Of a stretch of DNA of 64,000 nt, positions 1 to 7,936 are shown one piece after another. The translations under genes were made by a program, and so were the position numbers. The notes under the pieces were generated by a model. It was not told where the DNA came from. It was given only the letters and a program-made list of their open reading frames with translations, and did no database searches. The DNA is from Cytophaga aurantiaca DSM 3654. Lineage in GTDB: Bacteria; Bacteroidota; Bacteroidia; Cytophagales; Cytophagaceae. The DNA lies in the NCBI RefSeq assembly GCF_000379725.1, contig NZ_KB903665.1, forward strand, positions 76,328 to 140,327. The letters run 5' to 3'. Numbering within the stretch: the stretch's first letter is position 1; every line of letters starts with the position of its first letter.

Positions 1-982
1 GAATTCATATTCGTACGCTACCATCGATTACTCCAAATTAAACCAGTCGAATCTGGTTGTTGTGGAAGAATATTCGAACACAAATAAAGCACTGGCCCAA
101 AACTTGAAACAGGTATTAGCCAAAGGAGGCAATGTAGCATTGTTCCCGCCAAATACTACAGATTGGGTGGCTTGGCAGGATTTTATGAAAGAACTCTCTG
201 TATTGGTTAAACCTACATCGCTTGTAGATTCCACAGCTAAGCAGGCATGGTATGTACAGTTCCCGGATACCGATCAGCCGTTCTTTAAAGATGTGTTTGC
301 AGATAAAAGAAAGTCATTAACAGAAATGCCATTCAGCATTCCTTTATTCGAAACCGTTTCTCCGGGTACAGTATTGTTGCGCTATCAGCAAGGCGCTCCG
401 TTTCTTACGCAGATTCCTGCAGGTAAAGGAAACATCTTTGTCTTCAGCGGTTGTCTGAGTGATAAAATGTCGTCGTTACAGCGTCATTCTATTTTTGTAC
501 CTGTAATGTATACCATTGCCTTTAATGCACTTCCTAAGAGCAATCAGTTGTATTACCGAACAACCGATCAAAGTGTTGTTGTGAAATCTGCATCAACCAA
601 TCTTTCACAAGTACAGGTTACGAAGGATTCCTTATCGTGGCTTCCCATACAAAATATCCGTGAAGGGGAGATTATTCTGGATCTGCCTGATGAGATCAAG
701 ACTTCCGGATTCTATTCTATTAAACAAGGGGATAGTACACAAGCTATATTGGCGATTAACTATGGCCGCGGTGAATCAGATTGTACTCCCATATCGAAGG
801 ATGAATTGTCTGCATGGGCAGAAGGTAAATCAAATGTTCATGTGCTAGATGCTGGAAATCAGATCGATTTTTCTGATGAATTAAAAAGCTTGCGCGATGG
901 CAAGCCATTGTGGAAATATTGCATTATTTTAGCATTGTTTTTCCTGTTGGCTGAGGTTCTATTATTGAGATTTCTGAAATAA
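1..982 (+). CDS. BatA-type membrane protein, 3' part (5' end outside window)
   Basis: The frame is already open at base 2 and runs to TAA at 980-982, so the window begins inside this gene. The first start-like codon, GTG at 62, has in-frame coding sequence before it and is not a real start. The visible part is mostly a soluble extracytoplasmic region followed by one C-terminal membrane segment (about CIILALFFLLAEVLLLRF). That tail resembles the end of the large Bacteroidota proteins that start with a BatA (aerotolerance) domain and continue with a DUF4159/GATase-like region; the N-terminal half needed to confirm this is outside the window. The next gene starts 6 bp downstream, so they are probably co-transcribed. 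Function unknown; the family link is inference from the tail and the neighbour. Confidence 0.7.
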   Translation, partial: NSYSYATIDYSKLNQSNLVVVEEYSNTNKALAQNLKQVLAKGGNVALFPPNTTDWVAWQDFMKELSVLVKPTSLVDSTAKQAWYVQFPDTDQPFFKDVFADKRKSLTEMPFSIPLFETVSPGTVLLRYQQGAPFLTQIPAGKGNIFVFSGCLSDKMSSLQRHSIFVPVMYTIAFNALPKSNQLYYRTTDQSVVVKSASTNLSQVQVTKDSLSWLPIQNIREGEIILDLPDEIKTSGFYSIKQGDSTQAILAINYGRGESDCTPISKDELSAWAEGKSNVHVLDAGNQIDFSDELKSLRDGKPLWKYCIILALFFLLAEVLLLRFLK

Positions 983-988
983 AAATAT

Positions 989-2254
989 ATGGCTGGTATC
1001 GTAATCCGTTCTGCTGAAATAATCGATTCAACATCTGAGTTGAATGGTAAGGTCCGTTCAATTTTAATTGAAGACGGAATTATCAAAAAGATAAGTGAAA
1101 AAGAATTATCGGCAGATACCATTATAGAAGGAAAAGGGTTGAAAGTGTCGTTGGGATGGATGGATATGCGTGTTACTACAGGCGATCCGGGCCACGAATA
1201 CAAAGAAGATCTACACTCTGCATGCAACGCGGCTATGCAAGGCGGATTTACTGCCATAGCGGTATTGCCAAACACTACACCGCCGATGCAAAGCAAAGAA
1301 TCGGTTGAGTACGTTAAAGGAAAAACAAGAGAGAAATTAGTTGATGTATATCCCATTGCTGCCTTAACGCTAAACAATAAAGGCGAAGAGCTTACAGAGA
1401 TTCTGGATATGAATGCTTCAGGCGCACTGGCATTCACAGATGGTGTAAAACCGATCTGGCATTCGGATTTATTATTACGTGCGTTGTTATATCTGCAACC
1501 GATCAACGGACAATTGATCGAACATGCAGAAGATAAATATTTGAGCCATGGCGGACAAATGAACGAAGGTAAGACCAGTACCATGCTGGGCTTGAAAGGA
1601 ATTCCGAAATTGTCTGAACAGATCATTGTGGAACGCGATCTTTCTATTTTAGAATATACAGGTGGCAAAATTCACTTCGCACATATTTCCAGTCCGAAGT
1701 CATTGGAGTTAATTAAAGAAGCGAAGAAAAAAGGCTTGAATGTAACATGTGATATTGCATCATACCAATTGGCGTTGGATGATACCTTACTGGATTCATT
1801 TGACACCAACTTAAAAGTAAATCCTCCGTTGCGTTCCAAAAGAGATATCGACGTATTCTGGAAATACCTGAACGATGGGACAATTGATGTGATCGTATCG
1901 GATCACATTCCGCAGGATACAGAATGCAAAGACCTTGAATTTGATCAGGCTGATTTTGGAATGATCGGTATGGAAACTTTATTTAGCGTTGTTCACGCCC
2001 ACAACACCAAAGTGGAGCTTTCAAAAATTATTGAAAAAATTACCATCGCACCAAGAAATGTACTAGGTATCGCTCTTCCGCAGATCAAAGAAGGAGCAAA
2101 AGCAAACCTGACTGTTTTTGATTCGGAAAAGGAATGGATACTAAGTAAATCAGATTTACGTTCTAAGTCGGTTAATACTCCTTTCATTGGCAAAAAGATG
2201 AAGGGCAGAGCTGTAGCTGTAATAAATAACAAACAACTGACTCGTGTACAATAA
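989..2254 (+). CDS. Dihydroorotase-like protein lacking most metal ligands
   Basis: A 421-residue protein with the class I dihydroorotase/amidohydrolase fold: N-terminal beta-strand region, GWMDMRVTTGDPGHE near residues 56-70, IEHAED, KIHFAHIS and SDHIPQ. In catalytic family members the first motif reads DxHVHLREPG, where HxH binds zinc; here the two histidines are Arg61 and Thr63. The later TPHHL-type motif reads ASYQL, losing another ligand, and the DHAPH motif reads DHIPQ. The His of IEHAED and the Asp of SDH remain. Seen: the substitutions. Known: non-catalytic dihydroorotase homologues exist and can support aspartate transcarbamoylase. Inferred: this is not the active pyrimidine enzyme. 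Its stop overlaps the next start by one base (TAATG). Confidence 0.85.
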   Translation: MAGIVIRSAEIIDSTSELNGKVRSILIEDGIIKKISEKELSADTIIEGKGLKVSLGWMDMRVTTGDPGHEYKEDLHSACNAAMQGGFTAIAVLPNTTPPMQSKESVEYVKGKTREKLVDVYPIAALTLNNKGEELTEILDMNASGALAFTDGVKPIWHSDLLLRALLYLQPINGQLIEHAEDKYLSHGGQMNEGKTSTMLGLKGIPKLSEQIIVERDLSILEYTGGKIHFAHISSPKSLELIKEAKKKGLNVTCDIASYQLALDDTLLDSFDTNLKVNPPLRSKRDIDVFWKYLNDGTIDVIVSDHIPQDTECKDLEFDQADFGMIGMETLFSVVHAHNTKVELSKIIEKITIAPRNVLGIALPQIKEGAKANLTVFDSEKEWILSKSDLRSKSVNTPFIGKKMKGRAVAVINNKQLTRVQ

Positions 2255-3225
2255 TGAATAACTACCCTAAAGATATATCTGTTGTTATTCCTCTTTATAA
2301 TGAAGAAGAATCCTTACCTGAACTGGAATTGTGGTTGAGGGAAGTGATGCTGAAAAACAATTATCGGTACGAACTGATCTTTGTTGACGATGGAAGTACA
2401 GATAATTCCTGGGATGTACTTACAAAGTTGTCATTGCAAAATTCAAACATTCATGCAATACGTTTCAATAGAAACTATGGCAAGTCTGCCGGCTTGAACG
2501 TAGGATTTAAAGCAGCTAAAGGCGAAGTGGTTATTACCATGGATGCGGATCTGCAGGATAGTCCGGACGAAATTCCGTCTCTATATAAAATGATTATCGA
2601 AGAGAAATATCATTTGGTATCTGGCTGGAAAAAGAAGCGTTACGATCCGCTAAGTAAAACAATTCCTACAAAATTATATAATGCTGCAGCACGTGCTATG
2701 TCAGGCATACAGTTAAATGATTTCAACTGTGGATTGAAGGCATATCACAACAGAGTAATTAAATCGGTTGATGTATACGGAGAAATGCACCGATACATTC
2801 CGGTCATTGCAAAATGGAACGGCTTTAATAAAATAGGTGAGAAGGTAGTTGAACACAGAGCTCGTAAATACGGCGTTACAAAGTTTGGTCTGGAACGTTT
2901 TCTATATGGTCCATTAGATTTACTTTCTATTTCTTTTGTAAGCAAATTTAAAAAGCGCCCGATGCACTTTTTTGGTACTATGGGCATGTTGTCTTTTCTC
3001 TTTGGTTTTGGAAGTACCATGTATCTGATTGCAGATAAATTATATCACATTTATTTAGGTGATGGCCACTACAGAGATGTAGTGAACAATACCTGGTTTT
3101 ATCTGGCATTAGTGGCAATCATCATTGGTGTGCAGCTGTTTTTATCCGGCTTTATCGGTGAAATGATGATTCAGCAATCCGATAAGAAAAATGATTACCT
3201 GGTTTCAGAAGAAATTGGTTCATGA
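2254..3225 (+). CDS. Family 2 glycosyltransferase, DPM1/GtrB-like, membrane anchored
   Basis: A 323-residue GT-A glycosyltransferase. It has VVIPLYNEEESLPEL at the start, DDGSTDNSW (nucleotide binding), and MDADLQDSPDEIP carrying the metal-binding DxD-type motif, a signature of polyprenyl-phosphate sugar transferases. Two hydrophobic segments follow near residues 236-260 and 283-305, as in GtrB and related enzymes that glycosylate a lipid carrier. It probably transfers a sugar from a nucleotide donor to undecaprenyl phosphate at the inner membrane; the sugar cannot be read from sequence. It starts on the last base of the preceding stop codon and overlaps the next gene by ATGA, so translational coupling is likely. 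Confidence 0.88.
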   Translation: MNNYPKDISVVIPLYNEEESLPELELWLREVMLKNNYRYELIFVDDGSTDNSWDVLTKLSLQNSNIHAIRFNRNYGKSAGLNVGFKAAKGEVVITMDADLQDSPDEIPSLYKMIIEEKYHLVSGWKKKRYDPLSKTIPTKLYNAAARAMSGIQLNDFNCGLKAYHNRVIKSVDVYGEMHRYIPVIAKWNGFNKIGEKVVEHRARKYGVTKFGLERFLYGPLDLLSISFVSKFKKRPMHFFGTMGMLSFLFGFGSTMYLIADKLYHIYLGDGHYRDVVNNTWFYLALVAIIIGVQLFLSGFIGEMMIQQSDKKNDYLVSEEIGS

Positions 3226-4241
3226 GATTTTATTCCATTGTAATACCGGTTTATAACCGTCCGGAAGAGATCAAAGAACTTCTGGAGAGCTTAACCAAAC
3301 AGACATACACAAACTTTGAAGTTGTTGTTGTTGAAGATGGTTCAACAGATTCTGCTGAGCAGATTGTTAAATCGTTTCAGGATCAATTAAACATTAAATA
3401 TTTTTTCAAAGAAAACACCGGTCAAGGTTTGTCACGCAACTTCGCTTACGAGCGTGCTTCCGGAGATTACTTCATTGTTTTTGACAGTGATTGTTTAATA
3501 CCTTCTCATTACCTGCAAGCAGTAGAGGATAGATTGAACACAGACTATCTCGATGCTTTTGGCGGTCCGGATAGAGCAGATACATCTTTTACACCGGTAC
3601 AGAAAGCCATTAGTTATTCTATGACGTCCTTGTTTACAACAGGTGGTATTCGCGGAAATAAAAAAGGAGTAGGTGTATTCCATCCGCGAAGTTTCAATAT
3701 GGGAATTTCAAAGGAAGTATGGTTACGCACGCAAGGCTACATCATTACTCGCAAAGGCGAAGACATAGAATTTAGCATTCGGATCATGAGCTATGGCTTT
3801 AAAGTAGGCTTAATTGAAAATGCCTATGTATATCATAAACGCCGTACGAGTCTGAAACAATTCTACAAGCAGGTACATTTCTTCGGTACCGCACGAATCA
3901 ATATTTTCCGCTTTGCACCGGCAGAATTAAAGCTGACACATTTCTTTCCAATGTGTTTTGTCTTGTACTCTTCACTTACTGTATTATTAGCAGCATTGAA
4001 TACATCCATTGGCTTATTGTCATTCTTCTTTTTAGTATGTTATACCGCAGCCATTTTTATAGATGCGACCTTGAAAAATAACAGCATATCCATTGGTGCG
4101 TTAAGCGTACTTGCAGCCTATACACAGTTGTGGGGTTATGGCATCGGCTTTATGAAAGAAGGTCTGAATGAACTTGTTTCACCAACCCGTAATGTGATGA
4201 AAGAGATGTTGCGGAAGAAAAAGGAGAGCGCGGGGGAGTAA
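3222..4241 (+). CDS. Family 2 glycosyltransferase with C-terminal membrane segments
   Basis: A 339-residue GT-A family 2 enzyme. It opens with SIVIPVYNRPEEIKELLES, followed by VEDGSTD and FDSDCLIP (DxD-type motif), and carries GEDIEFSIRI, matching the ED motif with the catalytic base in this family. The last ~110 residues contain three hydrophobic stretches, so it is probably held at the inner membrane. It overlaps the preceding glycosyltransferase by four bases (ATGA), a strong sign of one operon. The two enzymes probably act in the same glycan or glycolipid pathway; acceptor and sugar are unknown. Confidence 0.87.
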   Translation: MRFYSIVIPVYNRPEEIKELLESLTKQTYTNFEVVVVEDGSTDSAEQIVKSFQDQLNIKYFFKENTGQGLSRNFAYERASGDYFIVFDSDCLIPSHYLQAVEDRLNTDYLDAFGGPDRADTSFTPVQKAISYSMTSLFTTGGIRGNKKGVGVFHPRSFNMGISKEVWLRTQGYIITRKGEDIEFSIRIMSYGFKVGLIENAYVYHKRRTSLKQFYKQVHFFGTARINIFRFAPAELKLTHFFPMCFVLYSSLTVLLAALNTSIGLLSFFFLVCYTAAIFIDATLKNNSISIGALSVLAAYTQLWGYGIGFMKEGLNELVSPTRNVMKEMLRKKKESAGE

Positions 4242-4275
4242 GGTTTTTATAATATACAACAGGCCACGGTGAGGA

Positions 4276-4566
4276 ATGAAAAAAGATTTAATAGGAATTT
4301 TACTTTATATAAGTATTCCAATAAATATTATTTTATCAATATTGACACTTTGCATGAATGTTGGTTCAATTATAGAAATCTATAATTGTAGCGTGTATCT
4401 AAATCTGCTATTTGCATTAATTAGTTATGTATATCACATAGTAGAATATCAAAAAATCATATCTTTTAAAATAGTTTTAATTTCTATGTATTACTTAATT
4501 AGTATTTTACTTTTAATGATACTGGTAGATATATCTGGATATGGGCCTAGTTGGCAGTTTAATTAA
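4276..4566 (+). CDS. Small hydrophobic membrane protein, unknown
   Basis: A 96-residue protein, almost wholly hydrophobic, with three to four potential membrane helices (near residues 6-27, 38-55, 60-84). Unusually for this genome, a purine-rich Shine-Dalgarno-like GGTGAGGA sits directly before the ATG at 4276. Codon use is noticeably more AT-rich (many ATA, AAA and TTA codons) than in the glycosyltransferases 35 bp upstream, suggesting a recent acquisition or an orphan gene. I do not recognise a family. It is followed at once by a palindromic repeat element. Confidence 0.5.
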   Translation: MKKDLIGILLYISIPINIILSILTLCMNVGSIIEIYNCSVYLNLLFALISYVYHIVEYQKIISFKIVLISMYYLISILLLMILVDISGYGPSWQFN

Positions 4567-4590
4567 TTTGGTAATGAAATTTCACAATTA

Positions 4591-4763
4591 GTCCCGCTAG
4601 GGACAAAATATCTGTAGTGAAAAACAATCCCTTTATACATTATGTACAAGTCCCAGCGGGACGGCATATCGTAACGGCTGTTAGTCGCTCCTAGACGGAG
4701 CTCCGTGCGTGAAGATTTAGTGGTGGTTTGTTTTCTACAGATATATTACTCCGCTGGAGTAAT
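4591..4763. repeat. Modular palindromic element
   Basis: Several short palindromes packed into about 170 bp of non-coding DNA: GTCCC-GCTA-GGGAC at 4591-4604, GTCCC-AGC-GGGAC at 4650-4662, GGAGCTCC at 4697-4704, and ATTACTCC-GCT-GGAGTAAT at 4745-4763. AATATCTGTAG near 4607-4616 is repeated inverted as CTACAGATAT at 4735-4744, so the unit has mirrored ends. It lies between the small membrane gene and the convergent T9SS gene. It resembles the REP/BIME or MITE-like elements of other bacteria; no transposase is present. Confidence 0.7.
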
Positions 4764-4808
4764 TACTGATATAAATAAATTTGATGTTATTCCCCATCTT
4801 TGTTGTAA

Positions 4809-5738
4809 TCACTGCTTGATTACGTGCACCCACCCTTTATAGGTATTACTTTTATTTGTTGTGATCTGGTAATAATATACACCCATCGTATCTCCTGTCC
4901 ACTCGAAAGTCTGAGATGTTGACTCAAAGACTTTTGCGCCCCAGCAATTGTAGATAGATACTTCAAAAGCAGTAAAATTCCGATTTGTGGAAATTTTAAA
5001 TGAATCATTCATCTGATCACCGTTGGCAGTAACCAGATTGGGAATTAATAAATATGGTATATAGTCTGGATCTTTAACGATTTCTACATAATCAATATAC
5101 ACATATGTATAATATTTTGCATATATACCCGGATTGGCTTTGTAATACATAGCATGGGTTTGGTTGTCGGGATAAAAGTTTCCAATGGCAATAAATTGTT
5201 CTCCTCCGTTTGCAATGTAATCACCAGAAATGGTGTTCCAGTTGACGGAATCTGTTAAAAAAATGCCTGTGGGATTTTCAATCTGTGGCATATAATTTAA
5301 CACACCAGATCCCTGAATGGGATCTTCCGATAAAACAATACCAAGTCTGTCACACGTATAACCTGCATTCTCAGCTACGCTATATTTAAAACTTACCTTG
5401 TATTTAGAATCTCTTTCAAGGGGCTGAATAAGTTTTACTGCAAGGTATTCCCTGTATTGAGGATACACTGACCATTCTTCCGGACCGGAGTAGGTACGGA
5501 TACCACAATAGCCGATGCCATCAAAGGGATTTTGAATGCCAAAATAATTTACAGGTGTCTGTCCACTGCAAGCACTTAGAAAATCAGTTGTTTCTGAATT
5601 AGGTGAATACCAGTTGTCAATTAAATAAGGACATCTGTATGGGGTTAAAAATTCAATGCTGGGATTTGGTACCAGGTTTTGAGCATGAATACAAAATATA
5701 CAATGTAAAGACAGAAAAAATGTGAGGGATATTTTCAT
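4809..5738 (-). CDS. Secreted protein with type B T9SS (gliding-associated) C-terminal domain
   Basis: A 309-residue protein with an N-terminal signal peptide (KISLTFFLSLHCIFCIHAQ, cut after Ala-Gln). The central part starts NLVPNPSIEF and resembles the Bacteroidota N-terminal beta-sandwich that opens with NLVPNxSFE, often treated as a carbohydrate-binding-like domain. The last ~80 residues (IPNLVTANGDQMNDSFKI ... FEVSIYNCWGAKVFES ... GVYYYQI) match the gliding motility-associated CTD, which directs export by T9SS and surface retention. Expected location is the cell surface or medium. Substrate unknown. An AT-rich leader is upstream and the palindromic element is downstream. Confidence 0.85.
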   Translation of the reverse strand: MKISLTFFLSLHCIFCIHAQNLVPNPSIEFLTPYRCPYLIDNWYSPNSETTDFLSACSGQTPVNYFGIQNPFDGIGYCGIRTYSGPEEWSVYPQYREYLAVKLIQPLERDSKYKVSFKYSVAENAGYTCDRLGIVLSEDPIQGSGVLNYMPQIENPTGIFLTDSVNWNTISGDYIANGGEQFIAIGNFYPDNQTHAMYYKANPGIYAKYYTYVYIDYVEIVKDPDYIPYLLIPNLVTANGDQMNDSFKISTNRNFTAFEVSIYNCWGAKVFESTSQTFEWTGDTMGVYYYQITTNKSNTYKGWVHVIKQ

Positions 5739-5822
5739 AAATGAAAATCGAATAATGTGAATTTAAAAAAGATTAAAACAAATGTAGTAAAATGTATTGA
5801 AAAAATAGTGTTGCCCGTTAAC

Positions 5823-5881
5823 GCAAGGTTTTAATAGTTTGTGGAACACAAATCCGACCTACTAACTATAACAAAACCTTG
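5823..5881. repeat. Imperfect inverted repeat
   Basis: CAAGGTTTTAATAGTT at 5824-5839 is mirrored by AACTATAACAAAACCTTG near 5864-5881 with a 2-base bulge. It lies upstream of the minus-strand T9SS gene and at the left end of the 660-bp repeat-rich spacer. It could form a hairpin, but there is no clear T-tract after it on either strand. No function can be assigned. Confidence 0.5.
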
Positions 5882-5903
5882 TAGGCTTTGTTTCAAGCAA
5901 CAA

Positions 5904-5952
5904 TCATTTTTTCTCTTTTGTTAACACCCCTCAATCCCTCACCGTGGTCTGT
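5904..5952. repeat. Left copy of a direct repeat flanking the 11-bp array
   Basis: CATTTTTTCTCTTTTGTTAA followed by CACCCCTCAATCC (5905-5937) matches 6241-6273 with about five differences in 33 bases. The adjoining CACCGTGGTCTGT (5940-5952) matches CACCATGTTCTGT at 6201-6213. The two copies flank the phased GTATGA array, so the whole block 5904-6277 looks like one structured unit rather than random spacer. Confidence 0.6.
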
Positions 5953-6016
5953 GGCACAGAACACCCACTACTCAAACAAGTTTCTGCAAATCCACCTTAA
6001 TTTTACAGTCATTTAA

Positions 6017-6203
6017 GTATGGTTTATGTATGCCGATAGTATGAGGGAAGTATGCGTTAAGTATGGATATAGTATGAGGGTAGTATGAAGTATGTATGAA
6101 CCTAGTATGAGGCATGTATGAACTATGTATGAAGAGTGTATGGTATTAGCCTGTCATTAGCCACCCATTAGTATGAAGCCAGTATAGAAGCAGTATCCTT
6201 CAC
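6017..6203. repeat. 11-bp phased GTATGA repeat array (17 units)
   Basis: GTATG begins at 6017, 6028, 6039, 6050, 6061, 6072, 6083, 6094, 6105, 6116, 6127 and 6138, an exact 11-bp spacing for twelve units. The phase continues through two decayed units (6149 and 6160, both ending CATTA) and resumes with GTAT at 6171, 6182 and 6193. The consensus is GTATGANNNTA; the first five bases are nearly invariant while the rest drift. Eleven is not a multiple of three and stops occur within the array, so it is not a peptide repeat. One unit is close to one DNA helical turn, which would place each GTATG on the same face. Confidence 0.9.
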
Positions 6204-6239
6204 CATGTTCTGTTCTACAAATAATACCAGATCCCAAAA

Positions 6240-6277
6240 GCATTTTTTCACCTTTGTTAATCCCTCTCAATCCTTTT
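6240..6277. repeat. Right copy of the direct repeat flanking the 11-bp array
   Basis: CATTTTTTCACCTTTGTTAA then TCCCTCTCAATCC (6241-6273) pairs with 5905-5937, about 85% identical over 33 bases. Here the companion CTGT-containing segment (6201-6213) lies before this copy instead of after it, so the order is rearranged relative to the left copy. Confidence 0.6.
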
Positions 6278-6315
6278 GGTAACATTCGTTAACCACACTA
6301 ATCTTTCCAATAGCA

Positions 6316-6323
6316 TACTTTTG
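6316..6323 (+). promoter_or_regulatory. Candidate -7 promoter box (TACTTTTG)
   Basis: TACTTTTG matches the Bacteroidota TAnnTTTG -7 consensus exactly. No TTTG -33 element lies at the usual 19-20 bp upstream, so the call rests on one box. Initiation would fall near 6330, inside the perfect palindrome that overlaps the box. Confidence 0.4.
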
Positions 6324-6354
6324 TTGTGTGTCCGCCGCGGCGGACACACAACAA
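6321..6354. promoter_or_regulatory. 34-bp perfect palindrome, candidate operator
   Basis: The 17-base arm TTGTTGTGTGTCCGCCG at 6321-6337 is followed without spacer by its exact reverse complement at 6338-6354. The GC-rich centre (GTCCGCCGCGGCGGAC) stands out sharply from the AT-rich surroundings. With no loop and no T-tract it is a poor terminator. It overlaps a -7 box and precedes the secreted-protein gene at 6400 by 45 bp, a position suited to a dimeric repressor site; it could also be a mobile-element remnant. Confidence 0.55.
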
Positions 6355-6399
6355 TTTTTATTCAACCTAACACAATAGGCTCCCAGCCTTACACATGCT

Positions 6400-7269
6400 A
6401 TGAACAAATTCTTTTGGCTATGTTATGCATTGCTGTCTTTTTATCCATGCACCTATGCACAGACACAACTTCAACCGGGCGACGTTGCCGTTATCGGATA
6501 CAACTTTAAAGATCCGGATCAATTTTCATTTATCTTTTTAAAGAACGTAGCTGCCGGTACCATTCTGCATATTACAGACAGTGGCTATGATGCAGCCACT
6601 TCTGCATTTCGTGTAGGAGAAGGTTATTTAATTTACACAGTTCCTGCAGGTGGTAAAAGAGCAGGTGAAATTGTAACCTTTCCCGATGATTTAGGTTTTG
6701 TTACTAAAGGAGTAAGCGGCTTCTTCGGTTTATCAGCAGATGGCGATCAACTGATCTTTTTCCAAGGCACTTTTTTAGCTCCGGTGTTTATTTACGCCTT
6801 AACCGTTTCAGATGATAACTGGACAAACAGTCCGATCACCAATAACAACACCAATTTGCCTCCGGGTTTAACCAATGGAATATCTGCGCTGAGACAAACA
6901 AAAATTGTTAACAGCAGATTGAATTGCACGGGTGTTGCCATTGATAAATCGCTCTTCTTGACCCAGATCACCGATGAAGCACGATGGGACAGAAGTAGTG
7001 CAACGCGGGTAACATTGCCGGACATTACCTGTGATTACACACCACTTAGCATTGATGTCGATGTGTTACAAATAGAGGAGGTTGACAGTAAAAGAGTTAT
7101 TGCATCTGGTGGCTACACACAGATCGATGTATTGGGAGCAGATGGTTTTTATTATTTTTCAACCGACAGTTTAGATGAAGCACTTCGTGCGATAAATAGA
7201 GAAAAAATGTATATTTTTAAGGTGTATTATCCGGATCGACTGGAAGTACAGAAGGTAATCTTAGAATAA
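6400..7269 (+). CDS. Secreted protein with 'GDVAVIGYN' N-terminal domain
   Basis: A 289-residue protein with a signal peptide (NKFFWLCYALLSFYPCTYAQ, cut after TYAQ). The mature part opens LQPGDVAVIGYNFKDPDQFSF and continues with AAGTILHITDSGYDA. This start is common in secreted Bacteroidota proteins that may continue into nuclease or adhesin modules, and is loosely like a lamin-tail beta-sandwich. Here little follows it, and the C-terminus is not a clear T9SS sorting domain (a short strand-rich end, YIFKVYYPDRLEVQKVILE, keeps this open). The next gene begins 2 bp after the stop. Exact function unknown. Confidence 0.7.
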   Translation: MNKFFWLCYALLSFYPCTYAQTQLQPGDVAVIGYNFKDPDQFSFIFLKNVAAGTILHITDSGYDAATSAFRVGEGYLIYTVPAGGKRAGEIVTFPDDLGFVTKGVSGFFGLSADGDQLIFFQGTFLAPVFIYALTVSDDNWTNSPITNNNTNLPPGLTNGISALRQTKIVNSRLNCTGVAIDKSLFLTQITDEARWDRSSATRVTLPDITCDYTPLSIDVDVLQIEEVDSKRVIASGGYTQIDVLGADGFYYFSTDSLDEALRAINREKMYIFKVYYPDRLEVQKVILE

Positions 7270-7270
7270 T

Positions 7271-7927
7271 ATGTCAAACGTCGCGTTAATTGCAGGGGCA
7301 ACAGGATTGGTCGGCAGCTCTTTGCTGGATCAGTTGTTGAATAGTGACCGCTATTCAAAAGTTATTTCGCTGCAACGCGGACAGACGACAGTAAATCATC
7401 CTAAGCTTGTTACGATACAAACAGATTTTGCTAATCTGGATGAACTTATTTTGCCTGCCGTGACCGATGTGTTTTGCTGTTTGGGTACAACCATTAAAAA
7501 AGCAGGCAGCAAAGAACAATTTAAAAAAGTAGATTATTCCTTTCCACTGGCTTTGGCTCATTGCGCTGCAAAAGCAGGTGCTGCACATTTTCTGATTGTA
7601 ACAGCGATGGGGGCGAATGCTTCTTCTTTCATTTTCTATAACAAAGTAAAAGGAGAAGTAGAAGAGCAGTTGGCAGCATTCAAAGGCATTTCAATCATTT
7701 CAGTTTTACGTCCATCGTTGTTATTAGGTAAGCGTGCAGAAAAAAGAGCAGGCGAATCTATTGGCATCATTTTAGCAGAAGGCCTGAACAGTATATTCAA
7801 AGCAGGTTTGGGGATACAAGCGAAAGATGTTGCAAAGGCAATGTATATCCTGGCAAAAGATCCAAAACATACCGGCATTGCTTATTACTCTTCGAACCAA
7901 CTAAAAGAAATTGCTGCATCTGCATAA
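7271..7927 (+). CDS. NAD(P)-binding atypical short-chain dehydrogenase-like protein
   Basis: A 218-residue Rossmann protein. The N-terminal ALIAGATGLVGSSLLDQLL is a GxxGxxG dinucleotide-binding loop of the NmrA/HTATIP2 (atypical SDR) type. FCCLGTTIKKAGS, AHFLIVTAMGANASS and YNKVKGEVEEQL follow; the Y-x-x-x-K of the last motif is in the catalytic position for SDR proteins. Length agrees with the CC3/YwnB-like group. Substrate unknown. It begins 2 bp after the upstream stop and is followed directly by the LptF/G permease gene, so the three probably share a transcript. Confidence 0.8.
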   Translation: MSNVALIAGATGLVGSSLLDQLLNSDRYSKVISLQRGQTTVNHPKLVTIQTDFANLDELILPAVTDVFCCLGTTIKKAGSKEQFKKVDYSFPLALAHCAAKAGAAHFLIVTAMGANASSFIFYNKVKGEVEEQLAAFKGISIISVLRPSLLLGKRAEKRAGESIGIILAEGLNSIFKAGLGIQAKDVAKAMYILAKDPKHTGIAYYSSNQLKEIAASA

Positions 7928-7936
7928 TTGCACATC

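Noticed and set aside
859-1668. Long open frame on the minus strand opposite the dihydroorotase-like gene
   Set aside because: It lies within two well-supported plus-strand genes and its translation is low-complexity Ser/Ile-rich antisense without motifs.
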